Positions 45,671 to 55,321 of a stretch of DNA of 64,000 bases are shown one piece after another. This stretch comes from an uncultured Bacteroidia bacterium (GTDB taxonomy: Bacteria > Bacteroidota > Bacteroidia > NS11-12g > UBA9320). Under the pieces are notes generated by a model, which worked only from the letters and a program-made list of their open reading frames with translations, was not told the DNA's origin and ran no database searches. Every line of letters begins with the position of its first letter. Position 1 is the stretch's first letter. Position numbers and translations under genes: made by a program. Location: positions 124,001 to 188,000 of the forward strand of contig CALSMN010000004.1 of assembly GCA_943787465.1 (NCBI GenBank), in the 5' to 3' direction.

Positions 45671-48600
45671 TTGCCAAAAGTAATTAAAATACCGCTTATA
45701 ACCCTTACCATTCTTGTTGGGCTATTGCTACTTTCATTAGGTATAGCTCAAACATATTGGTTTAAAAACGAGCTCAAAAAATGGACAGTAACCTACTTAG
45801 AAAAAAAGCTAGGAGTAGAAGTACATCTTCAGCAAATCGAAATAGAATATCTAGATCAGATAATCATACATCAGCTCTATGTCCCCGATCTTAAAAATGA
45901 CACATTAGTATACCTTGAAAAGCTATCTGTAAACTATAATATTCAAAGTTTGTTTGGAGAATCGGTAAGTATAGATAAACTTAATTTAACAAGAGGATCT
46001 ATATACTTAGGAATTCATGAAGGTGATAAATCACTAAATATTCAATATATAATAGACGCATTTTCACCCAAATCTAGTTCAAAGAAAACACCACAACCCT
46101 TTATAATTAAAGATTTAACGCTCAATCAAACTAGCTTCAATTATTTTAACAAAAATTATCCTGCCCCCAAAAGCAGAGTTTTTAATGAAAATAATATGAT
46201 ATTTTCACAAATTAATGGGGTGTTACACGATTTTTATTTAATCAATGATTCTCTTCATTTTAGCATAGATAAACTAACAACTAAAGAAAAATCAGGTCTA
46301 ATTGTACAAAATATTAGAGCAGAAACAACCATTTCTTCAACCACGTTAAAATTGACTAATTTGGAATTAAAAACACCAAAAAGCACATTCAAAGACAGCG
46401 TGGTTTTTCTTTACTCTAGCTATACCGATTTTGATGATTTTAACAATAAAGTTGACCTACATTTTAATCTAAAAAATTCGGTTATTCACACCGATGATCT
46501 TGCATTTTTCTCCAACGATTTAAAAGAAACAAAAAAGCAAATTAATGTCCATGGATCTATTCATGGATTTGTGAATCAATTAATTTCAGATCAGTTACGT
46601 TGTTCTATGGGGGAAAGCTTTTTTGATGGCAAAATCAATCTTCAAAACATTACACAAATTGAGAAGCTAGTCTTTGAAATTAAGGCAAAAAAAATAATTA
46701 CTAATCCCAATGAAATAGAGAGATATAGTCAAATAAAAGATCTATTCAACGATTTTAAAATGCTTGACAATATTGAATTCAGTGGAGCCCTGATTGGTTC
46801 AAAATCAAAACTTGACATCGATGGAATATGTGCTACCAATTTAGGTAAAATCAATACAAAATTATCTCTTGGTTTCCCTAATAATAATCCCATAAATTAT
46901 CAAGGGTACATCAGAAGTGATCAACTAGCATTGGGAAATTTGATTGCTAATGAGTCCATTGGAACCATCGATTTTGATATTACCTTAGAGGGGAGTGGGA
47001 ACTCTCTTGTATCACTAATTACTGAGGCAAAGGGTAATATATTCGAAATTACCTATCAAGGGATTACTTATCAAAATATTAAATTAAATGCGAGTATCTC
47101 AAATCAAATAATATTGGCAGATTTTGAAAGTAGAGAACAAGACTATACACTTTTAGTAAAGAGTGAAACTAACTTACAAAATGAACAACCCAAGTGGAAT
47201 GCCAACATTGATATTCAAAATTTCCCTTTTAAACTAAACTATCCAGACACTAATCATCGACAAATTTCATGTAGTGGAGAAATTGATATAACAGGAAATT
47301 CCATAGATGAATTAGATGGAAATATTCAATTCCAAAAAATAACCTATGAACAAAACGGCAAAAAATACCCATTTAATCATGTTGGAATCTCAAAGAAAAC
47401 AGGAGTCTATCAAGAAATAAAACTGACTACGGATGAGTTTGAAGCTAACATATCTGGGCAATATGTGCCAACAGAAATTCCAGTTATTCTTAATGAGCTT
47501 AATGGGTTATGGATAAATCATGAAAAGAAAAAGCTAGAGCAATATTACCAATCAAAAGATTTTAATCTTCACATAACACTAATCAAACCCAATCAGATTA
47601 TTCCTCTTATGTGGGATAATATCAAATTGGATAAGGGTTCATTTAATTTTAGCTACAATTTAGATAATCATAAAATACAAAGCAACCATTCCTATGAAGG
47701 ATTAAAAATAGGGAATATTTCATCACCGAAAATTTCAGCTAAAATTCAAAACATAAAGGATACTAATGCTTTAAATTACGCTATATCTACAAAAGGAGTC
47801 CTTCAAAATGATAGCAATATTTTTGACATATTTGAACTCAGTGGAACGCTTACCAAAGATGTATTATTTTTCAGAAATACTACTCAAAAAGGTGAGGATT
47901 TAGCCATTCATATTGATGGAAGAGCTATTTATCAGGAGGATAGTGCCAAAATATACATCGATAAATCCAAGGTGCTTTTAAATCAAAAACCTTGGACTTT
48001 AAAACCTGTAAACACACCCAATATTATTTTGCATCAGGGGATTACTGAGTTCCTATATTTTGATTTTAGGCATGATGATGAAATACTTTTTTTAGATGCA
48101 TCAATGGGGAGTCAAGCCAATAAGGTAAATGCTATCATTTCAAATTTTAAATTAGAAAATATTAATCCATTTATTGCAGGTTATGACCTGAATTTCCACG
48201 GGATAATCAATGGGTATATAGACGTTTCAGATCGTAATGGATTCCCTATTATTGAAACAGATTTGTCCATAGATGATTTACAGATGGATGACGATACACT
48301 TGGTCATTTAGAATTGAATAGTATCAATGCTGACGGTCTTGCAGTGTCCATTAATGGAAACCTAAGTGGTGGGGTTTTCAATAAAATGGAAATCAATGGA
48401 TCCATTGATTTTGCTAACCAAAATTCACCTCTGAATCTCGAACTAAAAACTCAGAAAAGCAGTATCAAACCATTTCAAAAATATTTAGCAGGCCTGATGT
48501 CAGATATACATGGGTATAGTAACACCCGAATTTTTATCACAGGTCCACTCACCAAACCAGAATTAAAAGGAAAACTGACCTTAGATAGCCTAAGTTTTGT

Positions 48601-50041
48601 GATGGACTATTTAAATACTGAATATAAAGGAAGGGCCATAGTTGCGATTGATTATTCGTCGTTTAATATTACGGAAGCTTATTTAATAGACCACTATGGT
48701 AAAAGAGCATCTCTTAGTGGCAAAATTAGTCATCATAATTTTGATGATATTCGAGTAGATCTTGCCATTAACGATCTAAATAATTTTGAAATTTTAAATA
48801 CATCTAAAGGAGATAACGAGTTATTCTATGGACATGCATTTGTAGACGGCAATGCTAAAATTTATGGCCCCATTGATGACATTATGATCCAAGCAAATGC
48901 AAAAAGCAGGAAAGGCACCATCATAGAAATTCCATTAGAAGATGCTTCCTCAGATCATATGTTGAGTTATGTGAAATTTGTTAATCAAACTAAAAATATA
49001 GAAGAAAATACCCGTTCACAAAATGAAACTGGCGTACAAATGGATTTCAATTTTGAGATCACAAATGATGCAGAAGTAAAGCTGATTTTTGATGAATTAT
49101 TAGGGGATAAAATAGAAGCTTCAGGTCATGGAAATTTAAGAATGGAAGTAAACACTTTTGGTGATTTTAATATGTATGGTGGGCTTACCATTGATAAAGG
49201 GAACTATTTGTTTACTGCATTTGATCTAATTAATAAATATTTTATAGTAAAGCCTGGGGGAACACTGTTTTGGAATGGTAATCCTTACAATGCTAAAATT
49301 AGTTTAGAAGCTATTAAGCGTGAATATCCAACACCTTATCCTCTTATGCAAGGGTCACTTACCGCTGCAGACGACAGTGCTGCATTTCAAACAGCTATTG
49401 CAGCCGATTGTTATTTGAAATTAGAAGGTCTATTGTTTAATCCCGAGGTTACATTTGATTTGAATTTCCCTACTCAAACCAATTTAAATTCAAATTCAAG
49501 TAGTTCATTAAATACAATAATTAACCGTATACGATTAGATCAAGAAGAGCTAAATCGTCAAGTTTTTGCTTTGCTAGTTTTAGGGACATTTATACCCCCA
49601 AGTTTTGCGAATAACGCTGGGCCTAATCTATCAGAGGGGGCAGTAAATACCGGGATAAATAGTTTTAGTGATTTTGCTTCTAGTCAAATAAATAACTGGT
49701 TAGGACAACTTGACACCCGTTTTCAATTGGGGGTAGATTATCAAACTTCATATCAAAATAAAGCAGAATTAATTCTTTCATTACAACGGAAGTTTTTGAA
49801 TGATCGTCTTGAGCTAGCATACTCAACTGATGCAGCAGCAACTGGAGCAATACCCTATGACATTAGTGTGAAATATGCGATTAGTGAAGATGGTAACTTA
49901 AAAGTAATTGGTTTTCAAAAACAAGCAAATGACCCTACATTAGGGAATATTACGAATGTGAGGACCACTGGAATCGGTCTTTTTTATCGCTATCAATTTG
50001 ATCGATTCCGATTCAGAAGAAAAAAGAAATTTGCCCCATAA
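45671..50041 (+). CDS. tamB: TamB-like translocation and assembly module protein
   Basis: A 1456-residue AsmA/TamB-family protein. One N-terminal helix anchors it in the inner membrane (IPLITLTILVGLLLLSLGIAQ, residues 7-27). A long periplasmic beta-taco region follows, rich in alternating hydrophobic strands. The C-terminal DUF490 domain (about residues 1100-1456) ends in YRYQFDRFRFRRKKK. Members bridge the envelope for lipid transport or outer-membrane protein assembly. The start is TTG at 45671. No BamA/TamA partner gene is in the window. The frame is intact over 4.4 kb. Confidence 0.92.
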   Translation: MPKVIKIPLITLTILVGLLLLSLGIAQTYWFKNELKKWTVTYLEKKLGVEVHLQQIEIEYLDQIIIHQLYVPDLKNDTLVYLEKLSVNYNIQSLFGESVSIDKLNLTRGSIYLGIHEGDKSLNIQYIIDAFSPKSSSKKTPQPFIIKDLTLNQTSFNYFNKNYPAPKSRVFNENNMIFSQINGVLHDFYLINDSLHFSIDKLTTKEKSGLIVQNIRAETTISSTTLKLTNLELKTPKSTFKDSVVFLYSSYTDFDDFNNKVDLHFNLKNSVIHTDDLAFFSNDLKETKKQINVHGSIHGFVNQLISDQLRCSMGESFFDGKINLQNITQIEKLVFEIKAKKIITNPNEIERYSQIKDLFNDFKMLDNIEFSGALIGSKSKLDIDGICATNLGKINTKLSLGFPNNNPINYQGYIRSDQLALGNLIANESIGTIDFDITLEGSGNSLVSLITEAKGNIFEITYQGITYQNIKLNASISNQIILADFESREQDYTLLVKSETNLQNEQPKWNANIDIQNFPFKLNYPDTNHRQISCSGEIDITGNSIDELDGNIQFQKITYEQNGKKYPFNHVGISKKTGVYQEIKLTTDEFEANISGQYVPTEIPVILNELNGLWINHEKKKLEQYYQSKDFNLHITLIKPNQIIPLMWDNIKLDKGSFNFSYNLDNHKIQSNHSYEGLKIGNISSPKISAKIQNIKDTNALNYAISTKGVLQNDSNIFDIFELSGTLTKDVLFFRNTTQKGEDLAIHIDGRAIYQEDSAKIYIDKSKVLLNQKPWTLKPVNTPNIILHQGITEFLYFDFRHDDEILFLDASMGSQANKVNAIISNFKLENINPFIAGYDLNFHGIINGYIDVSDRNGFPIIETDLSIDDLQMDDDTLGHLELNSINADGLAVSINGNLSGGVFNKMEINGSIDFANQNSPLNLELKTQKSSIKPFQKYLAGLMSDIHGYSNTRIFITGPLTKPELKGKLTLDSLSFVMDYLNTEYKGRAIVAIDYSSFNITEAYLIDHYGKRASLSGKISHHNFDDIRVDLAINDLNNFEILNTSKGDNELFYGHAFVDGNAKIYGPIDDIMIQANAKSRKGTIIEIPLEDASSDHMLSYVKFVNQTKNIEENTRSQNETGVQMDFNFEITNDAEVKLIFDELLGDKIEASGHGNLRMEVNTFGDFNMYGGLTIDKGNYLFTAFDLINKYFIVKPGGTLFWNGNPYNAKISLEAIKREYPTPYPLMQGSLTAADDSAAFQTAIAADCYLKLEGLLFNPEVTFDLNFPTQTNLNSNSSSSLNTIINRIRLDQEELNRQVFALLVLGTFIPPSFANNAGPNLSEGAVNTGINSFSDFASSQINNWLGQLDTRFQLGVDYQTSYQNKAELILSLQRKFLNDRLELAYSTDAAATGAIPYDISVKYAISEDGNLKVIGFQKQANDPTLGNITNVRTTGIGLFYRYQFDRFRFRRKKKFAP
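45675..45682 (-). promoter_or_regulatory. -7 promoter box TACTTTTG for tsaD
   Basis: Exact TAnnTTTG match on the minus strand, 41 bases before the TTG of tsaD. It lies inside the first codons of tamB, so the two divergent promoters interlock. Confidence 0.4.
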
Positions 50042-50042
50042 T

Positions 50043-51236
50043 TTATTGGAAATCTGTCGTGAGTTTGAATCGTAGGATTCTTCCATTTCCTGTATCGCAA
50101 ATCCAAAGTATCTTATTTTTATATGCCATTGCTGATGGAGCATTAAATTGTTTTAACCCATCTCCAAGGCCTCCAAAACTAGCCATTTGATATTTACTTG
50201 TAGCTGATCCAACAGGAGGTTTTACCCCTTCTATCCCACTTACAGTAAATTGAAATAGCGAATCTTTATCTTGATCTAAAACAAAAATGAAATTAGTCCC
50301 ATCACCCGTCACTAATGTCGAAACAGGCGAGCTAAACCGCTCAGGTGTATTCAGATTTCCATCAGCTACAGATGAATCAACATCCAATAAAATACGCGGC
50401 TCGTAGCTTGCTCCAAAGTCTGATTCAATGTAATCAATGACTTGAACTTTTATGGACGTATTTTCAGATAATGAAGTAAATACAAAGTGATCCGGACCTC
50501 CTGCAGAAATTTGAGGAGGTTGAATAAAGCTAGATATCCCAGTAGGCTTTTTAAAATAATCCCTAAAAAAACCGTTAGGAGTATTCACTATTATTGGAGT
50601 TAAATAAGTCCCATCTTCATCAAACAATAAAATGGCATCATCGGGTCCTCCTACTTTTTGTTGATTATTGTCTATTCCTGTTCTAGTAACATAAAATCGG
50701 TTATCTGCCAAGACAGCAATTTTATTGAATTTAACTTGATTATCGCTGCCAGAAAATGTGCTTTTAAAATATAATGGATGAGCAATAGTATCAACTATTC
50801 GTGCATATTCTAATCCATAATTATTACCATCACCATGAAGATCTATTCGATAAATACAGGTTACTTTATTGATATTTCCTCCAACCTTCCTGTCGGTAGT
50901 ACCTATAGCTAATAGGTCTAACTTTCTATCTTGAGCAATAGATTGAACTCCCTCCAATTGAAAACGAGATAGCTCCTTCCCACTTTCATCCAAGGAGATA
51001 ATCTCTTCCGTAGTTTCATTAACAATATAAATCAACTCATCGAATCCAGCTATAATATCAATAGGTTTGGCATATTTCTCTAACACTGGCTCTACAGGTA
51101 CATAAGCAACTTCACGAGGAAGATACTCTGGAATCTCGATAAAATCTAAATCGGTTTTTTTTCCCAAGAAGCCTTCACAACTCGAAATCAACAGGATACT
51201 GAAACTACAGATAATATATATTTTAGACCATTTCAT
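50043..51236 (-). CDS. Beta-propeller lipoprotein (NHL/6-bladed type)
   Basis: A 397-residue lipoprotein with lipobox LLISSC (Cys at 20). The mature part has repeated blade signatures: IIAGFDELIYIVNETTEEIISL, VLADNRFYVTRTG and a final YKNKILWICDTGNGRILRF, typical of NHL or 6-bladed propellers. Likely binds a ligand or protein at the outer membrane. It overlaps the upstream PorV-like gene by four bases, so the two are translated together. The tamB stop is one base away on the opposite strand. Confidence 0.78.
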   Translation of the reverse strand: MKWSKIYIICSFSILLISSCEGFLGKKTDLDFIEIPEYLPREVAYVPVEPVLEKYAKPIDIIAGFDELIYIVNETTEEIISLDESGKELSRFQLEGVQSIAQDRKLDLLAIGTTDRKVGGNINKVTCIYRIDLHGDGNNYGLEYARIVDTIAHPLYFKSTFSGSDNQVKFNKIAVLADNRFYVTRTGIDNNQQKVGGPDDAILLFDEDGTYLTPIIVNTPNGFFRDYFKKPTGISSFIQPPQISAGGPDHFVFTSLSENTSIKVQVIDYIESDFGASYEPRILLDVDSSVADGNLNTPERFSSPVSTLVTGDGTNFIFVLDQDKDSLFQFTVSGIEGVKPPVGSATSKYQMASFGGLGDGLKQFNAPSAMAYKNKILWICDTGNGRILRFKLTTDFQ

Positions 51237-52228
51237 CGTTGATCTTTATTAAATGGAATGGACATCCCTATAAGATGTTGTATACCCAAACGATTCGTAG
51301 GATTTACTGCATAATCTATGAAAAGTGGGTGTACTCCTAACCTTGTTTTAATACCCAATCCCGCTGTGGGATAATTTTGTCCAAGAACATTAATTTTATA
51401 TCCAATTCGAGTAAAAAGAATATTTCTAAAACTCATCTCGCCACCTAATCGAATATTTTCAGCATTGTCACTTGGATGGTTGAGCTCAACAGTCGCGAGT
51501 AGTTTTTTTGTTTTAGATTCATAAGGAACTAATGAAAAACCCATTTTAAAAATACTAGGTGTTGTATATTTATTTAAAACAACATCTGTTCTATTGAAAG
51601 TTGTTTCTAAATCCGAGCCAAGCATTTGAGAATTTCCTCCAAAATTTTTGATTACTACTGCAAATGATAAATGTTTAAAATCGGTAGTATATAAAAACCC
51701 AATATCGGCTGTAACCGTGTGATTTGAATAAGAAGAAATGCCTTCATAAATATATTTTAACCCCAAACCAATACTAAAATTTTCGGAGAGATATTTTGCA
51801 TAATTTACTCCTAAAGCCGTATTGTTGGCATAAAACAACTGACCGGTACCGTTGGGCTCAAATTCTGTTCTTATTTCCATAGCACCTGTATTTAAGCTAT
51901 TTAGGTTGGCCCCAAATACAGAACCATCATCAAGAATGTATGAAACACCAATAAAACTTTGGTTAATTCCAGCACCTATGGCCAAATTACTTAAGGCAAT
52001 ACCCGAATTATTCAATTGAGCAAGGGCCGCAGGATTATTTTCTGAACTGTACAAACTACCGGGGTTAGCAACACTAGCGCCGCCCATGGAGTACGAAATA
52101 GGGTTCAAATCATTTTTTAAAAAACTTAGAGCAGATAGGCCTGCCCGTTGACCACCAAAGTTGGGTAGTAATTGACCATATCCGATTAAAGGAAATATGC
52201 TTAAGATCAGTATTATGACACGTATCAA
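51233..52228 (-). CDS. PorV/PorQ-family outer-membrane protein
   Basis: A 331-residue barrel protein of the PorV/PorQ (UPF0164-like) group. After the signal (MIRVIILILSIFPLIGYGQ), the motif FLKNDLNPISYSMGGASVAN and the NPAALAQL segment match the FadL-like N-terminus shared by PorV and PorQ of the T9SS. True PorV is usually longer, so this may be an accessory paralogue. The start is TTG at 52228, with a TATTTTTG box 7 bases upstream. It is coupled to the propeller lipoprotein downstream. Confidence 0.8.
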   Translation of the reverse strand: MIRVIILILSIFPLIGYGQLLPNFGGQRAGLSALSFLKNDLNPISYSMGGASVANPGSLYSSENNPAALAQLNNSGIALSNLAIGAGINQSFIGVSYILDDGSVFGANLNSLNTGAMEIRTEFEPNGTGQLFYANNTALGVNYAKYLSENFSIGLGLKYIYEGISSYSNHTVTADIGFLYTTDFKHLSFAVVIKNFGGNSQMLGSDLETTFNRTDVVLNKYTTPSIFKMGFSLVPYESKTKKLLATVELNHPSDNAENIRLGGEMSFRNILFTRIGYKINVLGQNYPTAGLGIKTRLGVHPLFIDYAVNPTNRLGIQHLIGMSIPFNKDQR

Positions 52229-52235
52229 TATAGAA

Positions 52236-52243
52236 CAAAAATA
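52236..52243 (-). promoter_or_regulatory. -7 promoter box TATTTTTG for the PorV-like gene
   Basis: Exact TAnnTTTG match on the minus strand, 7 bases before the TTG start at 52228. Confidence 0.5.
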
Positions 52244-52261
52244 GGCATTGATTTACTAAGA

Positions 52262-53014
52262 TTAATACTCCTTTTCAATAAATTCAGTTCTGCATCGAAT
52301 GATTTCATAATACAGCGTAAGTTCATCCACTAATTCTATGAAACTGGGATGAAAGCTGCAAAATTGCTGAAAACGTATTAATTCATCTCCACTAAAACTC
52401 GTTAATGTGGCATACACAAACGCATCTAATTTCCTTCCGGTTTCCTGCCTTTGTTTATCCTTTGCTAGCAGAATAGCATATTCTCTCCGTTCTCGTCCAG
52501 ATTTACTAAACCGATCATACAAATAGGATATTGGACTGCCCAATACAGCCCCAGATTGGGCAGATTTATCTAAACCGATAAGTTCTTGTTTCATCTCTAT
52601 GATTTTCAGCTTTTCACGCACTTTTTCTTGATCGGATTTGCCTAAATGATTAGAAACAAATTTTTGATCAAATAGTGACCTTTCACCTAAAATTGAAAAT
52701 TTAACTTCTCTTAAATCATATGTTCTAGGTTGTAAATAAAATATTAAGTTCTGTTGGCCTACAAAATCAGTAGTTTTAATTTGAAGTGTATCATATACCA
52801 AATGTGATATTGTAATTATAGCGCCATCAGAATAGGGAATTTTTATGAGACCATCCACATTGGTTAACAGTGACTCCCCCTCATTATTAGTAACTTTAGC
52901 ATAGAGTACAGGTTCCCCATTCTGCAATGATTTAAATGTTGCCGTAAATAGTTTATGTTGGCTATATCCATAGCTATAAATAAAAAGTATGATGTATAAA
53001 AATATATATCTCAA
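52262..53014 (-). CDS. Exported protein with CarboxypepD_reg-like domain
   Basis: A 250-residue protein with signal MRYIFLYIILFIYSYGYSQ. Residues about 22-95 form a carboxypeptidase-regulatory-like beta domain (LQNGEPVLYAKVTNNEGESLLTN pattern, then FYLQPRTYDLREV), as at the N-terminus of SusC proteins. The rest is helical with a basic segment (RFSKSGRERREYAILLAKDK). It resembles a Bacteroidota family of unknown function. The start is TTG at 53014. It lies 33 bases upstream of the PorV-like gene on the same strand. Confidence 0.7.
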   Translation of the reverse strand: MRYIFLYIILFIYSYGYSQHKLFTATFKSLQNGEPVLYAKVTNNEGESLLTNVDGLIKIPYSDGAIITISHLVYDTLQIKTTDFVGQQNLIFYLQPRTYDLREVKFSILGERSLFDQKFVSNHLGKSDQEKVREKLKIIEMKQELIGLDKSAQSGAVLGSPISYLYDRFSKSGRERREYAILLAKDKQRQETGRKLDAFVYATLTSFSGDELIRFQQFCSFHPSFIELVDELTLYYEIIRCRTEFIEKEY

Positions 53015-53074
53015 TGCAGATTCAACCCTTGAACGTACAAATCAACAAAATAGTTACTTTAATTTGTAAATTAT

Positions 53075-53473
53075 ATGCAAAGATTTATCCTGATTATCTT
53101 TTATGTACTATTTGCAGCTGCTGTTCATGGACAAAAAATTATGCCCGATAGCCTTAATCCAAATCCAGCTAAATTTGAAAATATTCAAATTCAAAAAATT
53201 GCTGAAGATTCATTTCAAAGCAGTTTTATAATTTGGGTAAAAGAGGCTGTTAAGCCGCATTATCACGCCCATCACTCAGAATATATTCATGTATTGAAAG
53301 GATGTGCTATGATGAGTTTAGGTGACACTCTTTTTTCGATAAAACAAGGTGACGTCGTATTTATTCCTCAAGGCACAATCCATGCTGTACATTCTATTTC
53401 AGATGGTCCTCTAAAAGTTATATCTATCCAAACACCTTTTTTTGATGGCGATCGAATTTGGATTGACAAATAA
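53075..53473 (+). CDS. Exported cupin-domain protein
   Basis: A 132-residue single-cupin protein. A signal peptide (MQRFILIIFYVLFAAAVHGQ) precedes it. Cupin motif 1 is HYHAHHSEYIHVLKG, with metal-binding His residues and Glu, and motif 2 is FIPQGTIHAVHSI. A metal-bound periplasmic binding or enzymatic role is plausible, but the ligand is unknown. The spacing to uvrC is 42 bases and uvrC has its own promoter box. Confidence 0.85.
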   Translation: MQRFILIIFYVLFAAAVHGQKIMPDSLNPNPAKFENIQIQKIAEDSFQSSFIIWVKEAVKPHYHAHHSEYIHVLKGCAMMSLGDTLFSIKQGDVVFIPQGTIHAVHSISDGPLKVISIQTPFFDGDRIWIDK

Positions 53474-53499
53474 CCCATTTTTTAGCTTTACATTATGCC

Positions 53500-53507
53500 T
53501 ATTTTTG
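53500..53507 (+). promoter_or_regulatory. -7 promoter box TATTTTTG for uvrC
   Basis: Exact TAnnTTTG match, 8 bases before the GTG start of uvrC. Confidence 0.5.
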
Positions 53508-53515
53508 CTTAAAGC

Positions 53516-55321
53516 GTGAACAAAAAAGAGCAAGCACCCATAAAAAACAAATTAAAGATACTCCCCAATGAGCCAGGTGTATATAAATATTTTGATAAAA
53601 ATGGTGTAATCCTCTATATTGGTAAGGCAAAAAATCTAAAAAAGAGAGTTCGTTCATACTTTAATAAAAAACAACACGAAAATCAAAAAACAAAGATTCT
53701 TGTAAGTAAAATATGGGACATGAATATCACCGTTGTCCCTACTGAAATTGATGCATTGTTGTTGGAGAATAGTCTTATTAAAGAGTTTAAGCCCAAATAC
53801 AATATCAATTTGAAAGATGATAAAACATATCCATCAATCAAAATTACTAACGAACGCTTCCCGAAAATATACTCCGTTCGTAAAACAATAAAAGATGGGA
53901 GCACCTATTATGGGCCCTATACAAATACTAAATTAATGCGGATAGTCTTAGAGTTGTGTAAGAAAATTTATCCCATTAGAAATTGCAACTATGCCCTTTC
54001 AGAAAAAAATATTGAATCAAAAAAATTTAAAGTCTGTCTCGAATATCAAATTGGCAATTGTAAAGGTGCATGTGAAGGATTAGAATCAGAAGAAGAATAT
54101 ATGGAGAGTATTAGTGGGATTAAAAATATTCTTCGTGGAAATTTGAAAGAAGTCAAAGATCATCTAAAGCGTAAAATGGAAATAGCCGCATCTAAATGGC
54201 ACTATGAAGATGCAGAAAAATATAAAATTAAATTAGATATATTAACCAACTATCAAAGTAGAAGCACGGTGGTTAATCCAAGAATAAATGATGTAGATGT
54301 ATACAACATTGCTCAAAATGAACGATATGCCTATATCAATTATTTACGAATTTCACGAGGGATTATCATTCAATCTAGGAATATGGAATTACGTAAAAAA
54401 ATGAATGAAAGTTCTGAGGAACTCATAGAAACGGCTCTAGCTGATATCAAAAACTCTGATATGTCTACAGAGACCTCAGAAATAATAGTTCCCTTAACGC
54501 TATCTGTATCATTTAAATACACCATTCCACAAAGTGGAGATAAAAAGAAATTACTTGATTTGAGTTATAAAAATGCTCATCTCTATATGCGAGAAAAAAC
54601 GAATCAGTATGAAAAGTTAAACCCCGATTTAAAAAAAGAGCGATTACTCAACACCGTTAAAAATGATCTAAAACTCAAAGCATTACCACTTTATATGGAA
54701 TGTTTCGATAACTCCAACTTTCAAGGATCATATCCAGTGAGTGCATGTGTAGTTTTTAGAGATGGGAAGCCCAGCAAAAAGGAATATCGTCACTTTAACA
54801 TAAAAACAGTAGAGGGCCCAAATGACTTCGCAAGCATGTATGAAGCACTCACTCGTCGATATACTAGACTTATAGAAGAACAAAAACCACTTCCCCAATT
54901 GATTATTATTGATGGCGGTAAAGGTCAATTATCCAGTTCAGTAAGAGCATTAAAAGATCTTAACATCTATGGCGAAGTTGCAATTATTGGCATAGCTAAG
55001 AGGCTTGAAGAAATTTTTTACCCTGAAGATAATCTTCCTTTATACTTGGATAAAAAATCTGAAACTCTTCGTATTATCCAACATATGAGAGATGAAGCTC
55101 ATCGTTTTGGCATTACTCACCACCGAAACCAACGTAGTAAAGGAACCTTATTAAGCAAACTAACTGAGATAAAAGGAATTGGGAATGAATCTGCAACAGA
55201 GCTGCTAAGAGCATTCAAATCTGTATCTCGAATAAAGAAAACACCTCAAGCTGATATTGCCAGAATAGTAGGACCAGCCAAAGCATCAATAATTCAAACT
55301 TTTTTTAATGATCAACCTTAA
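53516..55321 (+). CDS. uvrC: Excinuclease ABC subunit C
   Basis: Makes both incisions in nucleotide excision repair. Its GIY-YIG domain has GVY (21-23) and YIG (34-36), followed by KNLKKRVRSYF. The UVR motif region lies near residue 205-230, and the RNase H-like endonuclease domain contains ECFDNSN and IIDGGKGQL. The C-terminal helix-hairpin-helix (LTEIKGIGNESATELL) closes the protein. The start is GTG at 53516, supported by the promoter box. The end overlaps pabB by 14 bases. Confidence 0.96.
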   Translation: MNKKEQAPIKNKLKILPNEPGVYKYFDKNGVILYIGKAKNLKKRVRSYFNKKQHENQKTKILVSKIWDMNITVVPTEIDALLLENSLIKEFKPKYNINLKDDKTYPSIKITNERFPKIYSVRKTIKDGSTYYGPYTNTKLMRIVLELCKKIYPIRNCNYALSEKNIESKKFKVCLEYQIGNCKGACEGLESEEEYMESISGIKNILRGNLKEVKDHLKRKMEIAASKWHYEDAEKYKIKLDILTNYQSRSTVVNPRINDVDVYNIAQNERYAYINYLRISRGIIIQSRNMELRKKMNESSEELIETALADIKNSDMSTETSEIIVPLTLSVSFKYTIPQSGDKKKLLDLSYKNAHLYMREKTNQYEKLNPDLKKERLLNTVKNDLKLKALPLYMECFDNSNFQGSYPVSACVVFRDGKPSKKEYRHFNIKTVEGPNDFASMYEALTRRYTRLIEEQKPLPQLIIIDGGKGQLSSSVRALKDLNIYGEVAIIGIAKRLEEIFYPEDNLPLYLDKKSETLRIIQHMRDEAHRFGITHHRNQRSKGTLLSKLTEIKGIGNESATELLRAFKSVSRIKKTPQADIARIVGPAKASIIQTFFNDQP

